A stretch of 44,186 nucleotides of DNA from JAPXSY01 sp033812795 (lineage in GTDB: Bacteria > Verrucomicrobiota > Kiritimatiellia > RFP12 > UBA1067), in assembly GCA_033812795.1 (NCBI GenBank), contig JAPXSY010000023.1:1-44186 (forward strand), in the 5' to 3' direction. Numbering within the stretch: the first letter of the stretch is position 1; the number at the start of each line of letters is the position of its first letter. This document shows positions 7,613-16,169 of the stretch, piece by piece. A program made the translations under genes and the position numbers. The notes below the pieces were generated by a model, which saw only the letters and a list, made by a program, of their open reading frames with translations, made no database searches and was not told the origin of the DNA.

Positions 7613-10600
7613 CTATTTGCGGAATTCCTCCCGAAGCTGTTCCAGAAACGACTGGACCTTCTGCAGGTTCTCCTCGCCGACAGTCTGTTTGATCAGGCCG
7701 CCCAACGCATTGTGCAGCACATTCAGGTCGACCCGCGGTTTGGTGACCGTCCCGGTGATCGGGATGCTGATGGTTGTGCCCTTCAGCATTTTACCCGCGC
7801 CTCCGGTCAGACGCTCGGTGATGGGCACTTGCAGCAGATAGCGGATCGAGCCGTCGAAGGCGACCCAGCCGCTGAACACGATAGGCTGGTTGCCCACCAC
7901 CATGCGGATGGGATCCACATGCGTCTTGCCATCGCGGATGACCAGATGCACCGGCAGATGCTCGACGGTGTAGGTCTGCTCCTTGACTTTAAGGAACGTC
8001 AGCACTTCACGTAGCGCAGGGCCGAGGCTCAGGCTCAGGCGGTCGAAACGCAGGGAGAGATCGGCGGAGAGTCCGGTCTTCAGGTCCGTGCCGGGTCGGT
8101 ACGTGAAATGGCGTACATCCAAGGTCACCGTGCCGTCCCGGATCTTGCTCCCGTGGAACATCGGGTTCAGATTCACAAGCAGGTTGTCCACCATCTGTTG
8201 GGTGATTTTCACGTTCTCCAGCAGACGGCTCTTTTCCGGAACGGTCAGCGATACGCCGTCCGGGGTGTACCGCAGTTGCGGCACGAAAACCATCCGACCG
8301 CCGTTCAGCGTGGGCGCGTATCGCGTGTCGAGCACCCCTTTGGCGAGGCGTAGATTCACGTCCGACGGTCCGGCATCCAACCCCAGGCCTTTTGCGGAAG
8401 CGAGGAACGCGGCGCCGGAAAACTCTCCTTCGGCGAGGAGGGTTGTCAACCCTCCTGCGGTCGGAGCGGAAAAACGGAACGGACGGGCTGCTTTGCCCGT
8501 CAAGGTGAACTCGTCGATTCCGCGGGCGTCCAAAAGGCGCGTCACGGCGGCGAAATCGACGGTCATGTCGCCTTGGGCCTGAAGCAGACGCCGCACCGCG
8601 AGATCAGAGAGCGATCCGCGCGCGCGGGCTTCGATCAGGCTCGAACGGATGTCGAAGGTGTCGATCCGCACGCTTTGGCCGTCGGCCGCCAGTGTGAAAT
8701 CTGTCACGAGCCGCGCGGCCGGTTCGGCATAGACAGTCTCGCCGTCGCGTTCGAATGCCGCGCTGCCGGTGGCCGTGGTTTCGCAACGCAGGCCGGGCTG
8801 CTGCACGCTTTGCGACAGGGTGCCTTCCATGCGGAGATCCGGCACGCGCCAGATGCCGGCGGCGGTCCGGGCGGCACCTTGGCGCAATGCCGCGTTCATC
8901 CGCGCTTTGACCACACCGGAGGCGGCTTCAGCGGTGGCGTTCGCCACCAGTGCGCCCTGCCAGGACGCCAGACGGCGCAGGGTCGGAGGCGGAAGGAGAC
9001 CCCCCAGTGTTTTACGCAGGGAGTGCAGGTCCGTGTCTGCGGCAAGCGTGAAGCCACGCAGCACGGTCGGCTGACCGCTCTGCGCGGGACGCCAGCGTTT
9101 CCATCCGCCCGCGAGTTTCGTCTTGTCCAGAATCACGTCAAACGTCGTGTCTTGTAACTCCCGTTCGGGCTGGTCGCCTTTCATGGGGACGCGGCTGTTG
9201 AGCTTGAGTGTGCCGAGCGGCACGGTCAGGCGCTGGCCGGGACGGACTTCCACTGATGTATCGGAAACTTTCAGGAATCCGGTGACCGCCGCGTGACCCT
9301 TCTCGCGCCGGGTGGCCAGATCCAGAGAAATGGAACCGACCATGGGCGGGACCGAGTGCAGGATACGTTTGAAATCGCGTGAAAACCGGGTTAGGTTCAC
9401 TTGGCCTTTCACCACGGCGGAGTCGAAGCGGCCGCTGCCGTAAAGTTCCGCGAACGGGGCTTTGAGCCGCAGGGTCTCCACCGTAGGCCCGTGCCCGTAG
9501 GGGAAGGATGCCTTCAGGTGCAGCGAAGGTTCGGGCTTCAGGATCAGCGGTTGCCCGTCCACAGTCAGGTTCAAGTCCGCGATAGCGAGCGCCGCATCCA
9601 GGCCCAGCGCGGTCTCGTCGCCCTGAACCGCCACGGTACCCTGGAGCACGCCCTGACGCACACGCAATCCCTTGGCGAGGTTGAGCGCCGGACCAAAGTC
9701 CCGCGCCACAGCCGCGAGATCGACCGCGATTTTGGCGCGGAGGGTTCCGATAGGGACGGTTTTGCCCTGTCCAGCGGTCTGTAACGCGCCCGATGCCTCG
9801 GCCCGGACCCACGGCGCGGAGAGGTCGAAACGGGTGATGGTGAGGGAGGGACGCTCATACGTGAGATCCGTCATCAGCGCCAGATCGCCCGGGGGCGAGG
9901 GGCGGTGTCCCGCAGCGGCGACTGTGAGCCGCGTGACCAACACGCCGCCTTTCAGGGTCAGGTGGTCGAGGTTCGTCATCGTTACCGTGAAGGCGCCTTC
10001 CGCCTTTCCACCGCTGACCCATTCCTGACCGGCCCACTCACGCAGCAGTGGGCGCACGGCGGTGAGATCCACGCCGAGCAGTTTGACGGTCAGCGCTTCC
10101 GCTTCGGCAAGTGGCGCGCCGCGGGCAGCGGTCAACGCCCGCAGACTTTGCACGCGTCCCCCGATGCCGAGCGTGCCGCCGCCGATCCGCATCTGCCCGT
10201 TGATCTCAATGGGTTTGCGGAACGAGGTCAGGGTGATCTGGCCTTCGATCTGTTGCGCCTCGAACGGTGTTTCGCTCTGGCCGTTCACCCGCAGCGATCC
10301 CTCCCGGATCACGGCATGCGCCGCGATATCCAGAATCGGCAGGAAGAAACCGCCGTCGCGGGAGCGGGAGGGCTCCCGCGGCTTCGCCGCGTCCGCACGG
10401 GGGCGTGGCATGAGATCCAGAGTGACCTCTGGTTTCTCCAGCGTCAGATTTCCCGCGTTCCATGTGCCCAGCGGCAGCAAGCGCCAGAGACCGCGGTCGG
10501 AAGTCAGGCGTTCTGCGGTGACGGTCATGCCGCGCTCGGGATCAATCAGGCTGACCTGTTCAAGAACCGGGGCACGGAACCACCCCCACGACCACTTTTC

Positions 10601-10810
10601 AACCGTGAGGCGGATGTCGCCTGCCGCGTTCAGGCGATCAAGCACGAAACGTCGTCCCGCATCGGTTGAGAGCAGCGTGGGCAGCAGCGCCACAAACAAA
10701 AAAACGGGGCCGAGAAAGAGCAGGATCATACGGAGGAGAATTAGCATACACCCTGGCCGATGCGCTAGGGTCTCTTCCGTGTCGTCGTTTCGGATCTCCG
10801 TGAAATCCAT
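7613..10810 (-). CDS. AsmA-like inner-membrane-anchored protein
   Basis: A 1065-residue protein with an N-terminal transmembrane helix (about 22-48, LILLRMILLFLGPVFLFVALLPTLL) and a long beta-rich periplasmic region. The opening after the helix (GRRFVLDRLNAA...LTVEKWSWGWF...VLEQVSLIDPE) and the closing AsmA-type core (about 830-1065) with repeated 'L..G...' strands are characteristic of AsmA/YhdP/TamB-type proteins. These bridge the periplasm and are linked to phospholipid transport and outer-membrane homeostasis. The start at 10810 has a GGAAAGG site. It follows epmA by 80 bp on the same strand. No envelope-transport partner gene is adjacent. Confidence 0.85.
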   Translation of the reverse strand: MDFTEIRNDDTEETLAHRPGCMLILLRMILLFLGPVFLFVALLPTLLSTDAGRRFVLDRLNAAGDIRLTVEKWSWGWFRAPVLEQVSLIDPERGMTVTAERLTSDRGLWRLLPLGTWNAGNLTLEKPEVTLDLMPRPRADAAKPREPSRSRDGGFFLPILDIAAHAVIREGSLRVNGQSETPFEAQQIEGQITLTSFRKPIEINGQMRIGGGTLGIGGRVQSLRALTAARGAPLAEAEALTVKLLGVDLTAVRPLLREWAGQEWVSGGKAEGAFTVTMTNLDHLTLKGGVLVTRLTVAAAGHRPSPPGDLALMTDLTYERPSLTITRFDLSAPWVRAEASGALQTAGQGKTVPIGTLRAKIAVDLAAVARDFGPALNLAKGLRVRQGVLQGTVAVQGDETALGLDAALAIADLNLTVDGQPLILKPEPSLHLKASFPYGHGPTVETLRLKAPFAELYGSGRFDSAVVKGQVNLTRFSRDFKRILHSVPPMVGSISLDLATRREKGHAAVTGFLKVSDTSVEVRPGQRLTVPLGTLKLNSRVPMKGDQPERELQDTTFDVILDKTKLAGGWKRWRPAQSGQPTVLRGFTLAADTDLHSLRKTLGGLLPPPTLRRLASWQGALVANATAEAASGVVKARMNAALRQGAARTAAGIWRVPDLRMEGTLSQSVQQPGLRCETTATGSAAFERDGETVYAEPAARLVTDFTLAADGQSVRIDTFDIRSSLIEARARGSLSDLAVRRLLQAQGDMTVDFAAVTRLLDARGIDEFTLTGKAARPFRFSAPTAGGLTTLLAEGEFSGAAFLASAKGLGLDAGPSDVNLRLAKGVLDTRYAPTLNGGRMVFVPQLRYTPDGVSLTVPEKSRLLENVKITQQMVDNLLVNLNPMFHGSKIRDGTVTLDVRHFTYRPGTDLKTGLSADLSLRFDRLSLSLGPALREVLTFLKVKEQTYTVEHLPVHLVIRDGKTHVDPIRMVVGNQPIVFSGWVAFDGSIRYLLQVPITERLTGGAGKMLKGTTISIPITGTVTKPRVDLNVLHNALGGLIKQTVGEENLQKVQSFLEQLREEFRK

Positions 10811-10890
10811 TTCGTTGCCTTTCCGGTTCGCGCGGGGCGCTCATAAGATCGGGAGAAGCATATCATGTTCACGCGGTCTCGTCGATGCCG

Positions 10891-11802
10891 TCACCAGAGT
10901 TCGCCGGGACGTTGGCAGAAGGGGCGGACTTCGGTGATGTCGGATGCGTCGCAGGCCAGCATGATCAGCCGGTCGATGCCGAGCGCGATCCCTCCGCAGG
11001 GGGGCATGCCCGAACGCAGGGCGTCGAGAAACGGCTCGTCAAGCGGATAGATCACTTTGCCGAGCTGACGGCGGGCTTCGGCTGCGGCGAGAAACCGTGC
11101 GCGCTGGGTTTCGGCATCGCAGAGTTCGCTGTACGCGTTGGCGAGTTCGAGACCGCCGATATAGAGTTCCCAGCGTTCGGCCACCTGCGGGTCATCCGGC
11201 TTGAGGCGGGCGAGCGAGGCGGCCTCAGCAGGATAGTCGGTCAGCACGGTGGGCCGGTCGCGCGGCAGGGCGGGTTCGACGGCATGCACCATATCGAGGT
11301 CGAATCGTTCCGGATCCCAGTCACGTACCGGATCCCAACCAGCGAAACGTTGGTAGGCCTCGCGGACACTCAGGCATGTCCACGGGGGTTCGAGATCGAT
11401 TTTAACCCCTTGGTAAACCAGAGTTGTCCGGCCGAACACGGATTGGAACACCTGCGTCAGCAACGCTTCCGTGTCCCGGAGGATCGCAATGTAATCCGCA
11501 TGTGCGCGGTACCACTCCAACAGGGTGAACTCCGGGTTATGGCGTCGTCCGCATTCGCCTTCGCGGAAGCAGGGACCGATCTGATAGAGCCGTGGTGAAC
11601 CGGCTGCGAGCAGACGCTTCAGATGCAGTTCGGGGGAGGCCCGCAGCCATGCGCGTCCTGCAGGAGGCACATCGATGTGCGTTTCGAGCGCGGGCGCCGG
11701 AATGCGTACCGGCGTCTCCGCCTCCACAAAATCATGGGCGTGGAAAAAAGCGCGCACAGCATGCAGAATGCGGCTGCGCAGGGCGAGGCGTTCGGGATTC
11801 AT
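10891..11802 (-). CDS. epmA: EF-P lysine lysyltransferase (EpmA/GenX/PoxA)
   Basis: A class II lysyl-tRNA synthetase-like enzyme of 303 residues, lacking the anticodon-binding domain as in EpmA. Class II motifs are clear: RASPELHLKRLL (motif 1/2 region), YQIGPCFREGE...NPEFTLLEWY (motif 2), and GGIALGIDRLIML (motif 3). EpmA attaches beta-lysine to elongation factor P, helping ribosomes pass polyproline stretches. ATG 11802 is preferred to the in-frame TTG six bases upstream. It begins 10 bp after fmdB, so the two are likely co-transcribed. The epmB (lysine 2,3-aminomutase) and efp genes are not in the window. Confidence 0.93.
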   Translation of the reverse strand: MNPERLALRSRILHAVRAFFHAHDFVEAETPVRIPAPALETHIDVPPAGRAWLRASPELHLKRLLAAGSPRLYQIGPCFREGECGRRHNPEFTLLEWYRAHADYIAILRDTEALLTQVFQSVFGRTTLVYQGVKIDLEPPWTCLSVREAYQRFAGWDPVRDWDPERFDLDMVHAVEPALPRDRPTVLTDYPAEAASLARLKPDDPQVAERWELYIGGLELANAYSELCDAETQRARFLAAAEARRQLGKVIYPLDEPFLDALRSGMPPCGGIALGIDRLIMLACDASDITEVRPFCQRPGELW

Positions 11803-11812
11803 GATCAACCGT

Positions 11813-12064
11813 TCAATAGATCTTCTCGTATTCGCCTTTGCCGAGGCGCTTCAGTTTGGTGAAGCCCGCGGACTTAGCGCGGTCATCGAGTTTGGATTTG
11901 GAACGGCCGATGGCAGGGGCTGTGATCACCCGGCGGATGGCCGCGCCACAGGCGGGACAGGCCGTCAGGCGCGCGTCGTGGATCGATTGCGTGACGTCGA
12001 AGCTGCCGACGCAATGGGGACAACCCGCGTCAGGATTTACGGCCTCGTAGACATAGACAGGCAT
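11813..12064 (-). CDS. FmdB-family zinc-ribbon protein
   Basis: An 83-residue protein with the FmdB N-terminal ribbon: MPVYVYEAVNPDAGCPHC, then a second CPAC pair, giving four cysteines that probably bind zinc. It ends with a short basic tail. FmdB-type proteins are small putative regulators found beside varied metabolic genes; the role here is unknown. The first Cys pair is CPHC where many members have CG-H/C, but all four ligands are present. The start has a GGAG site and an extended -10 promoter upstream. It heads the fmdB-epmA-asmA-like group. Confidence 0.88.
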   Translation of the reverse strand: MPVYVYEAVNPDAGCPHCVGSFDVTQSIHDARLTACPACGAAIRRVITAPAIGRSKSKLDDRAKSAGFTKLKRLGKGEYEKIY

Positions 12065-12096
12065 GTTGGGTCTCCGGATGGGTTCCGATGCGTCAC

Positions 12097-12105
12097 ACTA
12101 TAGCA
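12097..12105 (-). promoter_or_regulatory. Extended -10 promoter for the fmdB group
   Basis: On the minus strand TGC-TATAGT (12105-12097) matches an extended -10 element 33 bp before the fmdB start. No good -35 is visible, as is common for extended -10 promoters. Confidence 0.5.
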
Positions 12106-12258
12106 TAATCCGGCAGGAAAAGTTGAGGTTTCGGGTTTCGGATTCCAGATTTCTCACACGAAGGTTTTTTGGGGGGCGCTAGCGATGATGCGAAGAAAGC
12201 CCTGACCACGGGAAACCCGATCGAGACGGGTACGCGGCGGGAAAGAGGGTGCCCGCGC

Positions 12259-12287
12259 TTGAATCGAAGGGGGGCGCTTGCTAAGAT
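12259..12287 (+). promoter_or_regulatory. Sigma-70-type promoter for the prolyl isomerase gene
   Basis: TTGAAT (12259-12264) and TAAGAT (12282-12287) are separated by 17 bp, predicting transcription from about 12294 and a leader of about 60 nt. The rest of the 12065-12352 gap shows no gene or RNA that I recognise. Confidence 0.6.
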
Positions 12288-12352
12288 GCGGAGCGGAAAG
12301 AAGGACGAAAGGGCCCCAAAGCCAAATGTGCCGATAAGACAGAAAGAGCGGG

Positions 12353-13234
12353 ATGAAAACAGTCAAGGTCAATGGACAGCGGATTTCGGAAGAGGCGATT
12401 CAGTTTGAGTTGGAGCGGCTCGTCCGTTTCCATGCCGAACACGGGATGGCGGAGGATCAGGTGCGTGCGCAACTGCCGGCTCTGGTTGACAAGGCGATCG
12501 ATCAGGCCATCGGTGCGAAGCTGCTGCTTGATGAGGCCAGCCGTCTCGACATACCGGTACGCGAGGAGGATGTGGAGGCGCAGATCGCCCGGATCATCGA
12601 GCAGGTCGGAGGGGAGGATGCATTCCGCAAGGCCCTGACCGGACAAAATACAACGGAACAGGTGTTCCGCGACCAGATCCGTCGCGGGTGCCGGGTGGAG
12701 AAGTTGGTGGAGCAGGCCGTGGCGGGAGTCGCGGAACCGACCGAAGAGGATATCCGGCGGCATTTCGACGAGCACAAGGAGGAATATGCTCCAGGCGAGC
12801 GGGTTCTGGCTCAGCACATTCTGATCTCGCCGGACGGTGACACGCAGACCTCGAAGAACGAGGCCCGCGCCAAGATTGAGGCGATTCGTGAGCGCATTCA
12901 GGCCGGCAAATCTTTTTCGGACGAGGCGGCAGCGCACTCGATGTGCCCGAGCGGCAAGGACGGCGGTAGCCTCGGCTGGTTCAGCCGCGGCATGATGGTG
13001 CCGGAGTTCGATTCAGCCGCCTTTTCAATGAATGTCGGTGAAGTCAGCGATGTCATCGAGACGCAGTTCGGGTATCACATCATCTTCAAAACCGATCATG
13101 AGGCCGCGGGCGAGGCGGATTTCGACCAAGTGCGTGAAAAGATCCGCGATTTTCTGCGGCATGCCCGACGCGGCGAGGCCATGGCCGCCTATGTCAACGA
13201 GCTGAAGTCCAAGGCCAAGATCGAGGTGGAGTGA
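12353..13234 (+). CDS. Parvulin-type peptidyl-prolyl cis-trans isomerase
   Basis: A 293-residue PpiC/SurA-type isomerase. A helical N-terminal chaperone-like region (about 1-125) precedes the parvulin domain (about 150-255), with the family signatures AQHILIS, the DEAAAHSMCPSGKDGGSLGW stretch, MVPEFDSAAF and FGYHIIFKTD. It catalyses proline isomerisation in polypeptides. Unlike SurA, PpiD or PrsA, no signal peptide or membrane anchor is seen: the protein opens MKTVKVNGQRISEEAI, so it is predicted to be cytoplasmic, closer to NifM/PpiC arrangements. It has its own promoter and is followed 37 bp later by a nucleoside hydrolase gene on the same strand. Confidence 0.92.
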   Translation: MKTVKVNGQRISEEAIQFELERLVRFHAEHGMAEDQVRAQLPALVDKAIDQAIGAKLLLDEASRLDIPVREEDVEAQIARIIEQVGGEDAFRKALTGQNTTEQVFRDQIRRGCRVEKLVEQAVAGVAEPTEEDIRRHFDEHKEEYAPGERVLAQHILISPDGDTQTSKNEARAKIEAIRERIQAGKSFSDEAAAHSMCPSGKDGGSLGWFSRGMMVPEFDSAAFSMNVGEVSDVIETQFGYHIIFKTDHEAAGEADFDQVREKIRDFLRHARRGEAMAAYVNELKSKAKIEVE

Positions 13235-13271
13235 GCGAGTGTGATGGCCAAAAGGGTATAAGGAGAACGAG

Positions 13272-14300
13272 ATGAAGAACATGAGACGCCTGTGGGTGAC
13301 GGTCCTCTGCGTGGCCGCAATGACGTACGCTGAACCGGTGAAGTTGATTTTCGACACCGACATGGGGAATGACACCGACGACCTGATGGCACTGTGCATG
13401 ATCCACACGTTGCAGTCGCGTGGCGCGGTCGATCTGCTGGCCGTGACCATTACGAAAGATCATCCGCAAGCCGCCGCGTTCGTGGATGCGGTCAACACCT
13501 TCTACGGACGGCCCGACATTCCGGTCGGAGTGGTCAAGGGCGGCGTGACGCCCGAGCCCGGTAAATTCAACCTGCTGGCCGCAGCCAAGAACGAGGACGG
13601 GAGCCTGCGCTATCCGCATGATCTCGCCTCCGGCGAGCAGGCACCCGAGGCCACGGGCTTGATCCGGAAAATCTTGGCTTCCCAACCGGATCAAAGCGTG
13701 TCGCTGGTGCAGGTCGGGTTCTTCACGAACTTCCAGCGCCTGCTGGATTCGCCTGCCGACGCGCATTCGCCATTCACCGGCAAGGAGTTGATCGCGAAAA
13801 AGGTCAAGGTGCTCTCGCTCATGGCGGGTTCTTTCAAGCCGATCAATTGGAAAACGCGCCATCTGGAATACAATGTGATCAAGGATATCCCCGCCGCGCA
13901 GAAGCTGGCGAAAGAGTGGCCGACGCCGATGATTTGGAGCGGATTTGAGATCGGGATCGCGGCGGCCTACCCGTATGAGTCTATCGAACGGGATTATGCC
14001 TACATGAAGCACCATCCGCTGCCCGAGGCCTATGCGCTTTACTCGGCGAAAGGTCACAACCGGCCGACGTGGGACCCCACCTCGCTGTTGGTTGCGGTCT
14101 ATCCAGACCGCGGTTATTTCACGTTCTCACCGGTCGGCACGGTGACAGTCGAGAACGACGGAGGCACGTTGTTCGTGCCGGGCAAAGGACGCGACCGGTA
14201 TCTCTCGATGAATGCGGAGCAGGCCGAACGCGTGCGCGAAGCGATTGTGCAGCTCTGCGTAGCACCGCCGACACATGCCGCCGCCCTCAAAAACCGCTAA
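13272..14300 (+). CDS. Exported inosine/uridine-preferring nucleoside hydrolase
   Basis: A 342-residue member of the nucleoside hydrolase family, which splits ribonucleosides into ribose and free base using a calcium ion. The calcium-binding signature appears as Asp28-x-Asp30-x-Gly-Asn-Asp34-x-Asp36-Asp37, a variant of the usual DTDxGxDDA. A signal peptide (about 1-20, LWVTVLCVAAMTYA) predicts the periplasm, so it may scavenge external nucleosides. GGAGAACGAG precedes the ATG. Substrate preference cannot be read from sequence, and distant members act on other ribosides. No nucleobase transporter is adjacent. Confidence 0.88.
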   Translation: MKNMRRLWVTVLCVAAMTYAEPVKLIFDTDMGNDTDDLMALCMIHTLQSRGAVDLLAVTITKDHPQAAAFVDAVNTFYGRPDIPVGVVKGGVTPEPGKFNLLAAAKNEDGSLRYPHDLASGEQAPEATGLIRKILASQPDQSVSLVQVGFFTNFQRLLDSPADAHSPFTGKELIAKKVKVLSLMAGSFKPINWKTRHLEYNVIKDIPAAQKLAKEWPTPMIWSGFEIGIAAAYPYESIERDYAYMKHHPLPEAYALYSAKGHNRPTWDPTSLLVAVYPDRGYFTFSPVGTVTVENDGGTLFVPGKGRDRYLSMNAEQAERVREAIVQLCVAPPTHAAALKNR

Positions 14301-14505
14301 TCCTGAAAAGAGCAGTTGATTTCGATACCGATGCTCCTCGAGTCTGGCGAATGGAGCTGGAGTGCGGTGGCAAGCGGTATTCCGAGCAACGCTGCTTTGA
14401 TACAGAGGGGCCGGGAAACGGTGTCTTGTCGCCGTATTCATGCTTGAAAAGCGGCTCACGCTCAATCCGCGCGTCCCCTGTCATCAACCGATTGCGCGAG
14501 CGTCA

Positions 14506-16158
14506 TCAGTGCGACGGTAGCGCGGCCAAGGCTTGCTGCAGGTTTGGATAGAACATCCGGCTCCCCGGCAGATCATCATCCCATCCGGCGCGTCGGACCA
14601 CGTCTCTGACACCCGCTTTCATGCCGGCGCAAGCGAACTGCACGTCGGCGGCGGCGCAGTCGCGCATCAGCTCCGTCAACATCGACACGGCCACGCCGTC
14701 GATGTCATTGACGCCGGACATATCCAACAGTATCCAGCGCACCTCAGGCCGTTGCACCAGCATCTCCCGGATCCGGTCTTCCACAAACCCGGCATTGGCG
14801 AAATAGAGGCTGGCTTCGAAGCGCAGGATCAGCAGCCAGGGCAATGTGACCGCATCCGGATAACGTTGGATGTCACGGAACTCTTGTTCTCCGACCTGTC
14901 CTAGAATCGTCATTCCCGGGCGGGCGCTGCGCAGGACGAACAGCAGCAACGAAAAGGCGATGCCGACCAGTAGCCCTTTGTCCATCCCGAAGCCCAGCGT
15001 GACCAGAAAGGTCACCATGAAGCACCAGCCGTCGGCCTGCTTGATTTTAAACAGGTGTCGCGCTTCCTTGAAATCGATCAGGCCGATGACCGCCGCCAGA
15101 ATGATCGCCGCCAGCACCGCATTGGGCAGATGGGTAAACAACGGGGTCAGGAACAACAGCGTCAGCAGAACCAGCGCGGCTGTGAAGACCGACGCCAGCG
15201 GTGTGCGCGCGCCAGCCTGATAGTTCACCGCGGTGCGGGAAAAACCGCCTGCGACCGGGTATCCGGAGAACAGCCCGCCCGCCACATTGGCCAAGCCCAG
15301 TCCGAGCATTTCGCGGTTGGCGTCGATACGGTACTTTTCACGGGTTGCGATCCACTTCACCACTGCGATGGACTCCATCGTGCCGATAAAGACAATCATC
15401 CATGCTGCAGGAAGCAGGTTCCGTATGCCGTTCCAGGAGATGTCGGGCAAGCGCCAGACCGGCAGGCCGCTGGAGACCTCCCCGACCGTGCGAACACCGT
15501 ACTCCTCCAGGTTGAATGCCCAGACCAGCAGGATGGCGGCCGCGATAATCGGCAGAGTGACTGGGAAGCGCCAGCGTTTGAAGCGAGCCAGAAGCTGAAT
15601 CGCGACTGCGCCCAAACCGATCGCAAGCGTCGGCAGGTGCGTGTCAGAGAGATTACGCACCACGTCCAGCGCCAGTGCCAGCACGGAGTTTCCGCCCGAC
15701 AACTTGACCCCCAGCAGATGCCCGAACTGGCTGAGGCCGATCATCATGGCACCTGCGGACGTAAAGCCGCTGACCACGGCGTGCGAGACGAAGTTGAGCA
15801 GGAAGCCCGCGCGGCACAACCCGAGTGCGATTTGTATCGCCCCAACCAGTAGCGCCAACATGGCCGCCCGACCGGTTATCGTTGTCGCTTCGACAGCGGT
15901 GCCGCTCGGTCGTCCGGCACAGGCATCAGCCACCAGCAGCGACACGATCGCGACGGGACCGACCGCGAGTTGCCGCGATGTACCCAAGCACGCATAAGCA
16001 AGCAAGGGCACAGTCGAGGCATATAACCCGACCACAGGCGGCAATCCAGCCAACATCGCGTAGGCCATCGCCTGCGGCACCAACATCACCGCAACAACCA
16101 ATCCGGCGATGCAGTCCTTTCGCAAGTCCTGTCGACTGTAAGTCCGCAACCAGGTCAC
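14506..16158 (-). CDS. SulP-family anion transporter with STAS domain
   Basis: A 550-residue inner-membrane transporter. The N-terminus shows the SulP signature (AGLVVAVMLVPQAMAYAMLAGLPPVVGLYAS), followed by about 10-12 hydrophobic segments and a cytoplasmic STAS domain (about 430-550, with DMSGVNDIDGVAV). SulP proteins import sulfate, bicarbonate or other anions. GTG 16158 is chosen because longer in-frame versions run through the end of the upstream gene; it is 11 bp after that stop, consistent with co-transcription. Its place directly after a persulfide dioxygenase gene suggests a sulfur anion (sulfate, sulfite or thiosulfate) as substrate, but direction and specificity are inferred. Confidence 0.92.
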   Translation of the reverse strand: MTWLRTYSRQDLRKDCIAGLVVAVMLVPQAMAYAMLAGLPPVVGLYASTVPLLAYACLGTSRQLAVGPVAIVSLLVADACAGRPSGTAVEATTITGRAAMLALLVGAIQIALGLCRAGFLLNFVSHAVVSGFTSAGAMMIGLSQFGHLLGVKLSGGNSVLALALDVVRNLSDTHLPTLAIGLGAVAIQLLARFKRWRFPVTLPIIAAAILLVWAFNLEEYGVRTVGEVSSGLPVWRLPDISWNGIRNLLPAAWMIVFIGTMESIAVVKWIATREKYRIDANREMLGLGLANVAGGLFSGYPVAGGFSRTAVNYQAGARTPLASVFTAALVLLTLLFLTPLFTHLPNAVLAAIILAAVIGLIDFKEARHLFKIKQADGWCFMVTFLVTLGFGMDKGLLVGIAFSLLLFVLRSARPGMTILGQVGEQEFRDIQRYPDAVTLPWLLILRFEASLYFANAGFVEDRIREMLVQRPEVRWILLDMSGVNDIDGVAVSMLTELMRDCAAADVQFACAGMKAGVRDVVRRAGWDDDLPGSRMFYPNLQQALAALPSH

Positions 16159-16169
16159 GGCAGGGTTTC

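Noticed and set aside
14301..14505. Possible small gene between the nucleoside hydrolase and SulP genes (VDFDTDAPRVWRMELEC...)
   Set aside because: The frame has no suitable start or ribosome site and runs from inside one gene into another; nothing recognisable.
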